A program made the position numbers and the translations under genes. Positions 47,153-56,770 of a stretch of 64,000 nt of DNA are shown here, one piece after another. The DNA comes from Rubripirellula tenax (GTDB taxonomy: Bacteria; Planctomycetota; Planctomycetia; Pirellulales; Pirellulaceae). The notes beneath the pieces were generated by a model. That model did not search any database and had not been told where the DNA came from. It saw only the letters and a list, made by a program, of their open reading frames with translations. Positions within the stretch are counted from its first letter, which is position 1. The number at the start of each line of letters is the position of its first letter. The stretch is taken from positions 186,001-250,000 of the forward strand of contig NZ_SJPW01000007.1 of the NCBI RefSeq assembly GCF_007860125.1, in the 5' to 3' direction.

Positions 47153-48274
47153 GTGCGCAGTGTCCACTTGCGCCGGCAAACCACCGTGAAACTTCAAACG
47201 ACTCTTGGCAACACCTTCTTCGCAGCCGTGCTGGGCATGGCGGTGATGTTGGGTGGTGGCTGTTCGCTGTTCCCGGAAACTCGGCAACGAGATTCGGTAC
47301 ACAATCCGTTTCCACAATTGAAACGGATCGCGATCCTGCCGTTCTATAACCAGTCCAACGAGCCGACGGTCGACACTCAATTGGTCGCCGAAAAATATTA
47401 CGCCTCATTGCAGGCGATCCCCGGATTCGAAGTGCTGCCCATCGGAGTCACCAAGGCCCAGTGGTTACAGTATGCAATGGCTTACGGTGAACCCACCACC
47501 GGCGCCGACTTCCAGCGGTTGGCGCGAATGATGGGCGTCGAAGCGATCGTTGTTGGTTCCGTAACGGACTTCGATTCGTTCTATCCGCCACGAATGGCGA
47601 TGACGGTTCACTGGTATGCGGCCAACGACGGGTTTCACACCATCCCCGCCGGTTACGGATTGCCGTGGGGCACCGAAGCCGAGAAGCAAATCCCGAAGCG
47701 CATCACTCGCGAAGCCGAGTTTGAATTGGCGCGCAGCCAACTAGCGACTCAAACACCGATATCCAACGGGCCCAGCTTGCTGCCGCCGCCCAACGCAACC
47801 TTGTCGCCGCCGATGGTGGATCAAGCATCCGTGGAGATGGAAACGCAATGGGAAGATGCTCCCCACGGCGACGTTCCCTATGACAATATGCCGTACGGAG
47901 ATATGGCATACGGCGATGCCTCGGCTTTCGACTACGCCGACATGGCGGCTCCCCTGCCGCCGGCTTGGCCCGATCCAACCGACTTGATCCCCGATCCACC
48001 GTCACCGGTTCGACCGGTTGCGATTGCTAGCACCGAACCGGTGCTCACTCACACACGAATCTATCGCGGGGATGACCCGTATTTCACAAATCGCCTCTCT
48101 GACTTCGTTGAAACGGGCGATGATGCGCGTTCGAGTGGTTGGCAGGGTTATCTAAGACGTAGCGATGATTTCATTTCTTTCTGTTGTCACTTGCACATCG
48201 TCGAAATGCTTGAATCTCGGGGCGGTGCCGAGCAAAGCGACCTCATCTTGCGTTGGCCCCTGAGCCGATACTGA
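47153..48274 (+). CDS. Lipoprotein with CsgG/DUF799-like N-terminal domain
   Basis: A 373-residue protein with lipobox LGGGC (Cys 37) after a hydrophobic run (FFAAVLGMAVM). The following domain, with RIAILPFYNQSNEPTVDTQL and MGVEAIVVGSVTDFDSFYPP, resembles the CsgG/TolB-N/DUF799 lipoprotein fold of outer-membrane assembly factors. The C-terminal third is Pro/Asp/Tyr-rich with a short repeat (MPYGDMAYGDAS). The GTG at 47153 has a GGGGTGGGG site; a GTG at 47186 would give a more usual signal length. A role in the outer membrane is inferred only. Confidence 0.7.
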   Translation: MRSVHLRRQTTVKLQTTLGNTFFAAVLGMAVMLGGGCSLFPETRQRDSVHNPFPQLKRIAILPFYNQSNEPTVDTQLVAEKYYASLQAIPGFEVLPIGVTKAQWLQYAMAYGEPTTGADFQRLARMMGVEAIVVGSVTDFDSFYPPRMAMTVHWYAANDGFHTIPAGYGLPWGTEAEKQIPKRITREAEFELARSQLATQTPISNGPSLLPPPNATLSPPMVDQASVEMETQWEDAPHGDVPYDNMPYGDMAYGDASAFDYADMAAPLPPAWPDPTDLIPDPPSPVRPVAIASTEPVLTHTRIYRGDDPYFTNRLSDFVETGDDARSSGWQGYLRRSDDFISFCCHLHIVEMLESRGGAEQSDLILRWPLSRY

Positions 48275-48338
48275 AGCCAGGTTGGCTAGGCAATATTCTG
48301 GCACGCCGGCAAGCCTGGTCGCTTCTTGCATTTTGGAC

Positions 48339-48590
48339 ATGGACGCAATGGACACAGAAATCAATGTTCTCGCTTTGGTTAAAGGCGAAGAACGTTTCAT
48401 TTTTCTTTTCGACGATGAAAACCGTGACGAAACGCTTCGCCAATTGGCGCGTTTCGCGGCCGATCCCGAGTTGGATTTTTCGTGGTACGACGCTGCGATG
48501 CTCAGTCGCAAGATTCGCGACGCGGTCCCCAGCGAAGACGATTTCCTAGCGAACGAATTCGACAGCTTGTCGATCGACGACTTCCATTGA
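48339..48590 (+). CDS. Small conserved-looking cytoplasmic protein
   Basis: An 83-residue acidic protein (MDAMDTEINVLALVKGEERF, later FDDENRDETLRQLARFAADP and SEDDFLANEFDSLSIDDFH). Net negative charge and a predicted beta-alpha pattern; no signal or membrane segment. It lies 29 bp before xerC in the same direction and is probably co-transcribed. The start could be ATG 48339 or ATG 48348. Family not named. Confidence 0.65.
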   Translation: MDAMDTEINVLALVKGEERFIFLFDDENRDETLRQLARFAADPELDFSWYDAAMLSRKIRDAVPSEDDFLANEFDSLSIDDFH

Positions 48591-48619
48591 TCGCAATTCC
48601 TGGTTGAGGGACAGTATTT

Positions 48620-49525
48620 ATGCGGAGGGCGATCGCGAGGTTCTTGACGTACTTGGCGTCCGAACGAAACGCTTCGGATTTGACCATCAAGGCCTACCGC
48701 GAGGATCTTTTCGGGCTGGTCGATTGGTTGGAATTGAACCACGGCCGAATCCCGGCGCCCAGCGAGTTGTCGCCTCATGATTTGCGAGCCTATCAAGCGG
48801 CGTTGCAACAAGCTGATTACGCTCGATCGACGATCTCAAGAAAATTGGCATCGCTGCGTAGCTTCTATAAGTTCGCCATGCGAGAAGGCATCGCGAAAAT
48901 CAATCCGGCCAAGCCGTTGCGCAATCCGCGACGACAACGCAAGCTGCCCCACGTTCTAACCAACGACGAAGTCGGACGGTTGTTGTTAACGCCGCCCGCT
49001 GGTGACGCCGCAGGCCTGCGCGACCGCGCGATCCTGGAAACGATGTACTCGGCCGGGCTTCGGGTCAGCGAACTTGTCGGACTTCAAGACGGCGACTTCG
49101 ACTTCGATGAACAGATCGTTCGCGTCCGCGGCAAAGGTCGCAAAGAACGGATTGCCCCGCTGGGCTCGTTCGCAATCAAGGCGATACAGCGATACCAGCC
49201 GTCTCGCATCCGCGATCCCAAGACGGAATCGCTCGGTCGCCAAGCACCGGTTTTCGTCAATCGCTTCGGCAACATCCTGACCACTCGCAGCGTCGGTCGA
49301 ATGTTGGAAAAGTACATCGGCATCGCGCAGCTGGATTCACGCACCAGTCCACACACACTGCGACACAGCTTCGCGACTCACCTGTTGGACCGCGGCGCCG
49401 ACATCCGCAGTGTCCAAGAATTGCTTGGTCACAAAAGCTTGGCGACCACGCAAATCTACACGCACGTCAGCGCAACGAACCTGCGCCAGGTCTACGAACG
49501 TGCTCACCCGCGCGCCAACATCTGA
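48620..49525 (+). CDS. xerC: Tyrosine recombinase XerC/XerD
   Basis: A 301-residue site-specific recombinase that resolves chromosome dimers at dif. The N-terminal SAM-like domain (FLTYLASERNASDLTIKAYR) is followed by the catalytic domain with R148 (GLRVSELVGL), K172, H245 and R248 (HTLRHSFATH), H271 (LLGHKSLATTQIYTHVS) and nucleophile Y280. All six are present and length fits the housekeeping proteins, so it is not an obvious mobile-element integrase. XerC and XerD cannot be told apart from sequence alone. The ATG follows GAGGGA by 9 nt. Confidence 0.9.
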   Translation: MRRAIARFLTYLASERNASDLTIKAYREDLFGLVDWLELNHGRIPAPSELSPHDLRAYQAALQQADYARSTISRKLASLRSFYKFAMREGIAKINPAKPLRNPRRQRKLPHVLTNDEVGRLLLTPPAGDAAGLRDRAILETMYSAGLRVSELVGLQDGDFDFDEQIVRVRGKGRKERIAPLGSFAIKAIQRYQPSRIRDPKTESLGRQAPVFVNRFGNILTTRSVGRMLEKYIGIAQLDSRTSPHTLRHSFATHLLDRGADIRSVQELLGHKSLATTQIYTHVSATNLRQVYERAHPRANI

Positions 49526-49603
49526 TTCGTTGGGAATTGACTTGTCGAATGTCCGAGATGACATTGGGATCGCCGACATCCCATCCGACGACGAAAGGCC
49601 ATC

Positions 49604-51262
49604 GTGTCCCAATTCCATGCCAAGTTCACGCACCTTTCGAGAATGGCTCTGATTCCGTTCATCGCTTGCATCGCGTTTTTCCTTCAAGCTTGCCTAGCGA
49701 CACCGGTACAAGCCGCTTCGAACGATTGTCCGAACATCGTTTTGATACTCGCCGACGACCTCGGGTTCTCGGACCTCGGGTGCTATGGCGGCGAAATCGA
49801 TACGCCGAACTTGGATCGTTTGGCCGCTCGCGGCGTTCGCTTCACCCAGTTCTATAACACGTCACGTTGCTGGCCGACTCGGGCTGCGATGCTGACGGGC
49901 TACTACGCACAACAGGTCCGCCGCGACGTTTTGCCGGGCGTCAAAGGTCGAGGCCAAGGCGATCGACCGCACTGGGCGCCGCTGTTACCAGAGATATTGG
50001 CGTCCGCCGGTTACCGAAGCCATCACAGTGGAAAGTGGCACATCGATGGCGAACCGATCGAATCGGGTTTTGAACGTACTTACTATCTTCGTGATTTGGG
50101 ACGACTGTTTCGGCCGCGAACTCACTCGATCGACGGCGACGCGATCGCCCCGGTGACATCGGACGATGACTACTACGCGACGTCCTTCATTGCCGATCGC
50201 ACGATCGAATTTTTGCAAGATCATCAAGCAAAGTTCGCCGACCAGCCATTTTTGTCCTACGTCGCGTTTAGTGTTCCCCATTTTCCTCTTCAAGCGTCAC
50301 CCGCCGACATCGCTAAGTACAAGGGCCGTTACGATCGCGGTTGGGACGTGATGCGAGAAGAACGATTCGCAAAGCTGAAACGCGAACTGAAAATTCCCGC
50401 ATCGCTATCGCCCTTGGAGTCCGACATCGGACCTCCGTACCACTTTGACAATGTGCGCGAGACGTTCGGTGACAAAGAGATCGAACGCGAGATTGCGTGG
50501 GACGAATTGACGACCGAACAACAAGAATTTCAATCGATGAAGATGGAAATTCATGCCGCGATGGTTGACCGCATGGACCATGAAATCGGACGCATCTTGG
50601 AACAGGTCGACGCCATGGGGGCGACCGACAATACGATGGTGATTTTTCTATCCGACAATGGCGCATCGGCCGAATTGATGGTGCGTGGCGACGGCCATGA
50701 TCCCCAAGCTGCCAACGGCAGTGCGGAAACCCACCTGTGTCTGGGCCCCGGATTCTCGCGCGCCGCGAACACGCCCTTTCGACGCCATAAGACTTGGGTT
50801 CACGAGGGCGGTTCGGCGACGCCGCTGATCGTCAGCTGGCCGGCCAATATTTTGGACGGCGGTGGGTTACGAGACCAAGTCGGCCACGTGATCGATCTTG
50901 TTCCAACGATTGTCGAAGCCGCCACCGGGAAAGCACCCCAGTCCGTTACCGACGATGCGCCGCCCCTGCCGGGCAAGAGCTTGTTGCCGGCAATGACTGG
51001 CAACCAAGATATCCAGCGAGACTATCTGTGGTGGCTGCACGACGGACACCGGGCACTACGGGTTGGCGACTTCAAGATCGTTTCGAGCGAGGGCCATCCG
51101 TGGGAACTGTACGACTTGAGTCTGGATCGGTCGGAATGCAGCGACTTGGCGGCCGACCAGCCAGGCCGATTGGCGGCAATGATCGAGACTTGGCAACGAC
51201 ATGCCGACGAAACGGCGAAAGTGGTATCAGCGATCAATTCGACTTCGAAATCGGGGAAATGA
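49604..51262 (+). CDS. Arylsulfatase-type sulfatase (secreted)
   Basis: A 552-residue sulfatase that hydrolyses sulfate esters, probably on sulfated polysaccharides. It has an N-terminal signal segment (ALIPFIACIAFFLQACLATP), metal-binding ADDLGFSDLGCYGG (D51, D52), and the formylglycine site SRCWPTRAAMLTG (Cys 89 would be converted by a formylglycine-generating enzyme). HSGKWH and an SDNGAS segment supply further active-site residues, and the C-terminal region has WELYDLSLDRSE as in this family. GTG start with AAAGG about 8 nt upstream. It follows xerC at 78 bp without obvious functional link. Confidence 0.92.
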   Translation: MSQFHAKFTHLSRMALIPFIACIAFFLQACLATPVQAASNDCPNIVLILADDLGFSDLGCYGGEIDTPNLDRLAARGVRFTQFYNTSRCWPTRAAMLTGYYAQQVRRDVLPGVKGRGQGDRPHWAPLLPEILASAGYRSHHSGKWHIDGEPIESGFERTYYLRDLGRLFRPRTHSIDGDAIAPVTSDDDYYATSFIADRTIEFLQDHQAKFADQPFLSYVAFSVPHFPLQASPADIAKYKGRYDRGWDVMREERFAKLKRELKIPASLSPLESDIGPPYHFDNVRETFGDKEIEREIAWDELTTEQQEFQSMKMEIHAAMVDRMDHEIGRILEQVDAMGATDNTMVIFLSDNGASAELMVRGDGHDPQAANGSAETHLCLGPGFSRAANTPFRRHKTWVHEGGSATPLIVSWPANILDGGGLRDQVGHVIDLVPTIVEAATGKAPQSVTDDAPPLPGKSLLPAMTGNQDIQRDYLWWLHDGHRALRVGDFKIVSSEGHPWELYDLSLDRSECSDLAADQPGRLAAMIETWQRHADETAKVVSAINSTSKSGK

Positions 51263-51413
51263 ACGGGTTCCGCGACTCGGGTGGTGCCTCCATGACCGCC
51301 TGCGTTACTCTTGTCGGACGAATCACGGTTAGCAAACCGCGGGCGATATTCGAATGCGTTGTCGCCAATGTGTCGCTTAGCTTTCCGTCGAACTTTCGCC
51401 CAATACGAAGATC

Positions 51414-52496
51414 ATGAAGATGGACCTGACATCCGCTCGGCAATCGGATTTACCTGTGCCGACTGCACCTACCGAGTCGAGACCGACCGCCGCTCGTCCG
51501 TTGCCCAACAAAATCGGGTCGACACGGGACTTTTTTCGGCGGCTGTATGGTCCAATCGAACTGCCGCTTGCCGCCGTCGAAGATCGTATCGCGAGTGAAT
51601 TGCAGAGCCCCTACGAAGCCGTCGGCGAAGTGCTGAGGCACGGTACGCAATTGGGTGGCAAAAGACTGCGTCCGGCCCTGGTTCTGCTGTCTGGGTCGGC
51701 CGTTGGAGACATGAACGATGATCATATCGTGCTGGGAACAGTGATCGAGATGGTTCACACCGCGACCTTGATCCACGACGACGTTCTGGACGACGCCGAA
51801 ACGCGTCGCCACGTCGCGACGGTCAATGCAAAGTGGAACAATCACACCAGCATTCTGTTGGGCGACTACCTTTTCGCACAGAGCTATCGGCTTGCCGCGA
51901 CGTTGTCGTCAACGACGGCGTGTCGATGGATCGGTGAAGCCGCGCGGTTGGTGTGCGAGGGCGAATTGCGACAGGTGCTGGGCCGCGAGAAACTGGACAT
52001 CGACGAAGCGAGCTACTTCGACATGATCCGTGGCAAAACGGCGGAACTTTGCCGTGTCGCGTGTGAACTCGGCGCACATCACAGCGGCGGCAGCGCCGAG
52101 CAAGTTGCGGCAATGGGCCGTTACGGAAACGCCGTCGGCATCGCCTTCCAGATTGCCGACGATTACTTGGATCTTTGGGGGGATGACGAAACGGTTGGAA
52201 AAACGTTGGGTACAGACATCGAGCAGGGCAAAATCACCCTGCCGCTGATTCGATTGCTGGCGACGGCAAATCCGTCCGACCGGGGCCGAATCGAGCGAAT
52301 CCTGCGAGGACCGGCGAAGGACCGCGTCGAACTGATTCGGCCATTCTTGCAAGCCAGCGACGCTCGGGAATACACGCAATCGGTGGCCGAGCGATTCAGG
52401 GGCGATGCGATTTCGGAACTGGATTTCTTGGAAAAATCCCAATCCAAGGCGTCGCTGCTGGCAATCGCCGACTTCAGCGTCGACCGTCGGTTTTAG
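51414..52496 (+). CDS. Polyprenyl (trans-isoprenyl) diphosphate synthase
   Basis: A 360-residue all-trans polyprenyl synthase, condensing IPP onto allylic diphosphates to make the long isoprenoid chains of quinones. Motifs: GGKRLRPALV, first aspartate-rich motif LIHDDVLDDAETRR, GDYLFAQ, second aspartate-rich motif FQIADDYLDLWGDD, then KTLGTDIEQGKITLPLI. Long-chain types (octaprenyl or similar) match this pattern; the chain length is not assignable by eye. The N-terminal 40 residues are an extension relative to typical members and are proline-rich. ATG at 51414. Confidence 0.92.
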   Translation: MKMDLTSARQSDLPVPTAPTESRPTAARPLPNKIGSTRDFFRRLYGPIELPLAAVEDRIASELQSPYEAVGEVLRHGTQLGGKRLRPALVLLSGSAVGDMNDDHIVLGTVIEMVHTATLIHDDVLDDAETRRHVATVNAKWNNHTSILLGDYLFAQSYRLAATLSSTTACRWIGEAARLVCEGELRQVLGREKLDIDEASYFDMIRGKTAELCRVACELGAHHSGGSAEQVAAMGRYGNAVGIAFQIADDYLDLWGDDETVGKTLGTDIEQGKITLPLIRLLATANPSDRGRIERILRGPAKDRVELIRPFLQASDAREYTQSVAERFRGDAISELDFLEKSQSKASLLAIADFSVDRRF

Positions 52497-52622
52497 TTCT
52501 GATTGGGCGGGCGACGGGTATGGTTGATTTCCTTGCCCAGAGCGTCCAATTGCGGAGGAGTTCGTGGCATAATAGGGGCCGTCACCGGTTTCCTACCTGA
52601 ACCTCCCACCCCACCGACCCAG

Positions 52623-54203
52623 ATGCCAAAACTCAATCGTCGCCACTTTTCATCGGTTGCTGCGTCCGCGCTCGCCGTCGCCGCGACCTCACGCCAGACA
52701 TACGCCCAGAACGCCAATGACCAGAACGCCAATGACCAGGCCCCAAATGACCAGGCCCCAAATGACCAAGCCCCCGGCCCCAATGAACAGATCGAAGTCT
52801 GCATCGTCGGCGTTAATAGCCGCGGGATGGAGCACGTTCGAGGGTTCAACAAGGATCCGCGAACAACCATTCGCGCGATCGTTGACGTCGACCGCGAAGT
52901 CGGTCAGAAACGAGCCGAGAAGATCCTAGAAGTCCAAGGCAAAAAACCAGAAGTCTTTGTCGATGTGCGCGAGGCTCTTGAATCGGGAACCTTCGATGTA
53001 TTGTCTTGCGCCACGCCGAATCACTGGCATGCCTTGTGCGGTATTTGGGCGATGCAAGCCGGCAAAGACGTCTACATCGAAAAACCGATCAGCCACAACA
53101 TCCACGAGGGCCGCGCGTTGGTCGCGGCCTCGGCAAAGTACGGCCGAATTTTCCAAACGGGAACCCAGTGCCGAAGCAGCACCGCCTGCGCCGATGCCGC
53201 CAAGTTCATTGCCGATGGCGGAATCGGTGAATGCAACTTTGCTCGCGGCCTGTGTTACAAACGCCGCAAGTCGATCGGAGCCCTGGGGGACTATCCGGTG
53301 CCGTCAAACGTGGACTTCGAATTGTGGTCGGGACCGGCACCGTACACCGATCCAAAAGTGACTCGGAAGAGTTTCCACTACGACTGGCACTGGCAACGTC
53401 ACTACGGAAACGGCGACTTGGGCAACCAAGGCCCTCATCAAACCGACGTCGCCCGCTGGGGATTGGGTGTGAATCGTCACCCCGAATCCATTATCAGCTA
53501 CGGGTGCCGACTCGGTTACGACATCGAACGCAAGGACCCCGATTACGTCGATGCAGGCGACACGGCCAATACGGAAGTCTCAATTTACGATTACGGCGAC
53601 AAGTGCTTGGTCTTCGAGACCCGAGGCTTGGATGTTACCGAATCCGCCGGCCCCGAAGTCGACGCGATGTTCGGCAAGGGTGGCGGCAACAAGATCGGCG
53701 TCATTTTCTACGGAAGCGAAGGATACGTGGCTCAAGTCTCCTACGATCGCTGCATCGTGTTTGACAAGGACATGAAACCAACGAAAGAGTTCAAGGCAAG
53801 GAACGTCGGCGACGCCCACTTCGCGAACTTCATCGACGCTGTTCAGTCACGTGACGCCGCGTCGATCAACGCCGACGCATTGACGGGCCACTTGTCCGCA
53901 GCGGTCAGTCACCTGGGCAACATTTCGTACTACCTGGGCGAAGACAACCATTCATCGGTCGACGAAATCAAGAAGGTCGTTTCGGGGATCAAGAGTCTCG
54001 ACAACAACATCGAAACGCTTGAGCAAACGATCGCGCACCTGGAATCCAACGGCGTCGACTTGAACAAGACTCCGTTGTCGCTAGGGCCAAAACTGAACTT
54101 CGATCCCGAAAAAGAAACGTTCGTCGACAACACAGCCGCCGACGCATTGCTGACGCGGGTCTATCGCGAAGGTTTCGAAGTCCCCTCGGCCGACAAGGTC
54201 TAA
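52623..54203 (+). CDS. Gfo/Idh/MocA-family oxidoreductase with Tat-like leader
   Basis: A 526-residue NAD(P)-dependent oxidoreductase of the sugar-acting Gfo/Idh/MocA family. A twin-Arg leader (KLNRRHFSSVAASALAVAAT, then TSRQTYAQ) suggests Tat export with a bound cofactor. Next comes a five-residue repeat region (QNAND/QAPND, residues 29-53), then the Rossmann domain with GVNSRG and the family motif YIEKPISHN. The C-terminal domain starts after FQTGTQCRSSTAC. The start at 52623 (MPKLNRRHF) is preferred over an upstream ATG at 52503 in the same frame because it starts the leader. Substrate unknown; the neighbouring sulfatases suggest carbohydrate catabolism. Confidence 0.88.
   Translation: MPKLNRRHFSSVAASALAVAATSRQTYAQNANDQNANDQAPNDQAPNDQAPGPNEQIEVCIVGVNSRGMEHVRGFNKDPRTTIRAIVDVDREVGQKRAEKILEVQGKKPEVFVDVREALESGTFDVLSCATPNHWHALCGIWAMQAGKDVYIEKPISHNIHEGRALVAASAKYGRIFQTGTQCRSSTACADAAKFIADGGIGECNFARGLCYKRRKSIGALGDYPVPSNVDFELWSGPAPYTDPKVTRKSFHYDWHWQRHYGNGDLGNQGPHQTDVARWGLGVNRHPESIISYGCRLGYDIERKDPDYVDAGDTANTEVSIYDYGDKCLVFETRGLDVTESAGPEVDAMFGKGGGNKIGVIFYGSEGYVAQVSYDRCIVFDKDMKPTKEFKARNVGDAHFANFIDAVQSRDAASINADALTGHLSAAVSHLGNISYYLGEDNHSSVDEIKKVVSGIKSLDNNIETLEQTIAHLESNGVDLNKTPLSLGPKLNFDPEKETFVDNTAADALLTRVYREGFEVPSADKV
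52707..52781 (+). repeat. Five-unit 15-bp in-frame minisatellite
   Basis: Units at 52707-52721, 52722-52736, 52737-52751, 52752-52766 and 52767-52781 (for example CAGAACGCCAATGAC and CAGGCCCCAAATGAC) encode QNAND, QNAND, QAPND, QAPND, QAPGP just after the leader of the oxidoreductase. Confidence 0.9.
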
Positions 54204-54243
54204 GTTCGTCAACGTTCTCCCGTCTGTGAAACGGCAGAACTGC

Positions 54244-54285
54244 GAAGCCCGAAGCCCGAAGCCCGAGGTCGCGCGGCGCGCGACC
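54244..54285. repeat. GAAGCCC heptamer triplicate plus GC-rich hairpin
   Basis: GAAGCCC at 54244-54250, 54251-54257 and 54258-54264. Directly after it, GGTCGCGC (54267-54274) and GCGCGACC (54278-54285) form a perfect 8-bp hairpin with loop GGC. No T-run follows, so a simple terminator is unlikely on the plus strand. Confidence 0.75.
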
Positions 54286-54474
54286 CCGGGCAGGACGCGA
54301 CGTGACCAATCGTGACAACGCAGGGGTTACACCACGTGAGATCTGTTGATGGGGATGTCGCGACCTTTTTCGAATCTTGCGATTCGCCGAACTGCTTCGG
54401 ATGACATCATTCGGCAGCATCACTAGTGGTCGCCCGCCCCAGCGTGCTGCTGACTTCCTGCTCGTCGGCCCTCT

Positions 54475-54516
54475 GTTCGCTTACCACTGTCCGTTTACTT
54501 CTGTTCGCTTACCTCT
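54475..54516. repeat. Degenerate 14-bp triplicate upstream of the second sulfatase
   Basis: GTTCGCTTACCACT (54475-54488), GTCCGTTTACTTCT (54489-54502), GTTCGCTTACCTCT (54503-54516). It is pyrimidine-rich and lies 41-83 bases before the likely start codons. Confidence 0.6.
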
Positions 54517-54566
54517 ACCTCTGTTCGATGAACTCGGGACGGTTAAGTTTGGGTAGAATGGGTGGC

Positions 54567-55916
54567 ATGAAGATTCGAAATACAACGCTGCTATTGTTCA
54601 CTTTGTGCTGCTGGAACGCCACCATCGCGGGCGAGACGACGCGGCCCAACATTCTGTTCATCTTTGCCGATGACATCGGACAGGAGGTGTTGCAGTGCTA
54701 TGGAGGCCAGTCCTACGAGACTCCGAACCTGAATGAACTGGCACGGACCGGCATGAAGTTCACAAACGCTTCTAGCATGCCGGTGTGTCACCCGTCGCGA
54801 TTGACATTGATGTCAGGAAAGTACCCGTTTCGACACGGCAAGGTGGGCTGGGGAGACTACCCCAAGGAAGCCGAAGCTCACACGTTTTCAAACCATCTGC
54901 AACGGGCGGGATACAAGACCGGCATCGCTGGCAAATGGCAGCTTTGTTTGCTGGGCGACGACCCGCTGCACCCCAGGCGAATGGGATTCGACCACTGGGA
55001 CCTATTTGGCTGGCACGAAGGACCTCGGTACTACGAGCCGATGATTCATCAGAACGGCAAAGTGCGAACCGATACGCTCGGCCACTACGGTCCGGACTTG
55101 TACGTTCGAAGCGTCATTGATTTCATGAAGCGGAATCGTGACCAGCCTTTCCTGGCCTACTACTCGATGGCGGTTGCCCACGAAGTCACCGACGACCTGA
55201 CACCACCGGTGCCACATGGACCGTTCGGGCGTTATGACAATTACGCTGAGATGGTGGCCGAGACGGACCGGAACGTTGGCCGATTGGTGGCAGCGGTGAA
55301 TGCGCTGGAGCTTAGAGAAAAGACATTGATCTTGTTTGTGGCTGACAATGGAACGCCGCCCGAGATCATCATTCGAGCCGAGGGGAACGATCTGATAAAG
55401 GTGCCCGTGGTGTCCCGGTGCAACGGTCTGGATATCCCCGGCGGAAAGAAACAACTAACCAATGCTGGCACCAACGTACCGATGATCGCCAACTGGTCCG
55501 GCGCAATCGGGCCGGGCCAGGTGGTTCATGACCTAGTCGACTTCAGCGACTTCTTACCCACGTTCATGGATCTGGCTGGCCAACCGATCCCCGATGACGC
55601 CAACCTGGATGGCGTCAGCTTCGCCGATCGCCTGCGAGGCTTAGCTGCTTCCCCGCGTTCGTTTGCCTACTGCGAAGAAGCTGTCTTGCCGAAACCGGGT
55701 GGCGTCGAGCCTGATGGCAAAAGCTCGGGATTGAAATGGGTGCGCACCCAGGACTGGAAGCTCTACAACGACGGACGACTTTTTCATATGTCCGAAGATC
55801 CACATGAGCAGTATCCGCACGCGGCTTCGGAAGACGAAGTCACACGATCAGCAATACGCACACAGCTCCTTGGATTCTTCGAAGACTTGAACGCACCAGC
55901 GAGGGTCAATCGCTGA
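54567..55916 (+). CDS. Secreted sulfatase
   Basis: A 449-residue sulfatase with signal peptide [23 protein letters not shown], metal site [14 protein letters not shown], and formylglycine motif [18 protein letters not shown] (C-H-P-S-R). AGKWQL supplies the conserved lysine segment and VADNGT the later DN site. It probably desulfates a polysaccharide. The ATG at 54567 begins the signal peptide; ATG 54558 would add three residues. It is shorter than the 49604 sulfatase and only distantly related to it. Confidence 0.9.
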   Translation: MKIRNTTLLLFTLCCWNATIAGETTRPNILFIFADDIGQEVLQCYGGQSYETPNLNELARTGMKFTNASSMPVCHPSRLTLMSGKYPFRHGKVGWGDYPKEAEAHTFSNHLQRAGYKTGIAGKWQLCLLGDDPLHPRRMGFDHWDLFGWHEGPRYYEPMIHQNGKVRTDTLGHYGPDLYVRSVIDFMKRNRDQPFLAYYSMAVAHEVTDDLTPPVPHGPFGRYDNYAEMVAETDRNVGRLVAAVNALELREKTLILFVADNGTPPEIIIRAEGNDLIKVPVVSRCNGLDIPGGKKQLTNAGTNVPMIANWSGAIGPGQVVHDLVDFSDFLPTFMDLAGQPIPDDANLDGVSFADRLRGLAASPRSFAYCEEAVLPKPGGVEPDGKSSGLKWVRTQDWKLYNDGRLFHMSEDPHEQYPHAASEDEVTRSAIRTQLLGFFEDLNAPARVNR

Positions 55917-56065
55917 TACGTGCCATTCGTCGACGAAAAGATCGGGGGCAATTCGAACTGGGATGCACGGGGAAGTCCCCGGTGATGCCCGATCACCAGC
56001 TTGAGAACTTGCGTGCGGGAAAAGCGTGCCGGACACAGTTTTGGGCGTCGACACCTTTTTACGCT

Positions 56066-56722
56066 CTACGTCAATGGAATAGGGCTGGCGACCAGTTGTT
56101 GCCACAACTGAGTTAGCTCCGATTCGGTGGGCAACGTGCCGCTGCGGTCAATCACGATCCACGGGAGTGCCCTGCGGATGACTCCCTTTTCCAGGAAGTC
56201 ACCGAACAGCCGCAATCGAAGCAGCGAATCGGTGGAGTGATTGGTCGTGAAGGGGCTGTCGTGCGTCCCCAACAACACGGCGATCGAATGCCCCTTGGAC
56301 TTGGCAAGTGAAATCGGTGCGACCCCCGATCCACGGACTTCGTCGTCGCCCCACTGGTCCGATGGCACGAACGAATCGATGTCGTCACACATCACGTCGA
56401 CGTCAATTTTCGGATGCGTATCCAACAAATCTGTTTGGATCGAGATACACGCTTCGACCACCAATCGATCCGATGTGGACGCAATCGGACTTAACACCAA
56501 CCGCAATGCGAACGACTCATCGCCTTGCGGATAGTTCACATGCCACTGGTTACCACGAACGAATTGCTCGCCCGCGGCCGGCAGTCGGTCGTCGTCGACA
56601 CTGGCGAGTGAAAGGGCACCGCATTGAATCCCGGCGCTTCCGCCGCGAGCATCGAATTTCCATGGCTCACCACCGCAATGCAGTTGGGCCAATCCGAGTC
56701 CATCGGTTGTCCAATGATTCAT
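56066..56722 (-). CDS. Protein of unknown function
   Basis: A 218-residue protein starting MNHWTTDGLGLAQLHCGGEP, with no signal peptide. Hydrophilic, beta-rich, with DVDVMCDDIDSFVPSDQWGD and SIAVLLGTHDSPFTTNHSTD. No family recognised. It lies 48 bp upstream of the peroxiredoxin's stop in the same direction, without obvious coupling. Codon use looks normal for the window. Confidence 0.6.
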   Translation of the reverse strand: MNHWTTDGLGLAQLHCGGEPWKFDARGGSAGIQCGALSLASVDDDRLPAAGEQFVRGNQWHVNYPQGDESFALRLVLSPIASTSDRLVVEACISIQTDLLDTHPKIDVDVMCDDIDSFVPSDQWGDDEVRGSGVAPISLAKSKGHSIAVLLGTHDSPFTTNHSTDSLLRLRLFGDFLEKGVIRRALPWIVIDRSGTLPTESELTQLWQQLVASPIPLT

Positions 56723-56770
56723 CGTTGCTCGCGTTTTAAAAGGGGCAAACGTTAGGATTTCGGTTTTGTT

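Larger units (their letters stand above)
54204..54566. other. Intergenic region with short repeats
   Basis: 363 bases between the oxidoreductase and the second sulfatase. It holds a heptamer repeat followed by a GC-rich hairpin (54244-54285) and a degenerate 14-bp triplicate (54475-54516). The sulfatase frame is open from 54426, but the part before 54558 is Ser/Leu/Thr-rich shadow-like sequence. Confidence 0.6.

Noticed and set aside
48620-49525. XerC as a mobile-element integrase
   Set aside because: Length, complete catalytic set and lack of att repeats, tRNA or cargo genes fit the housekeeping recombinase.
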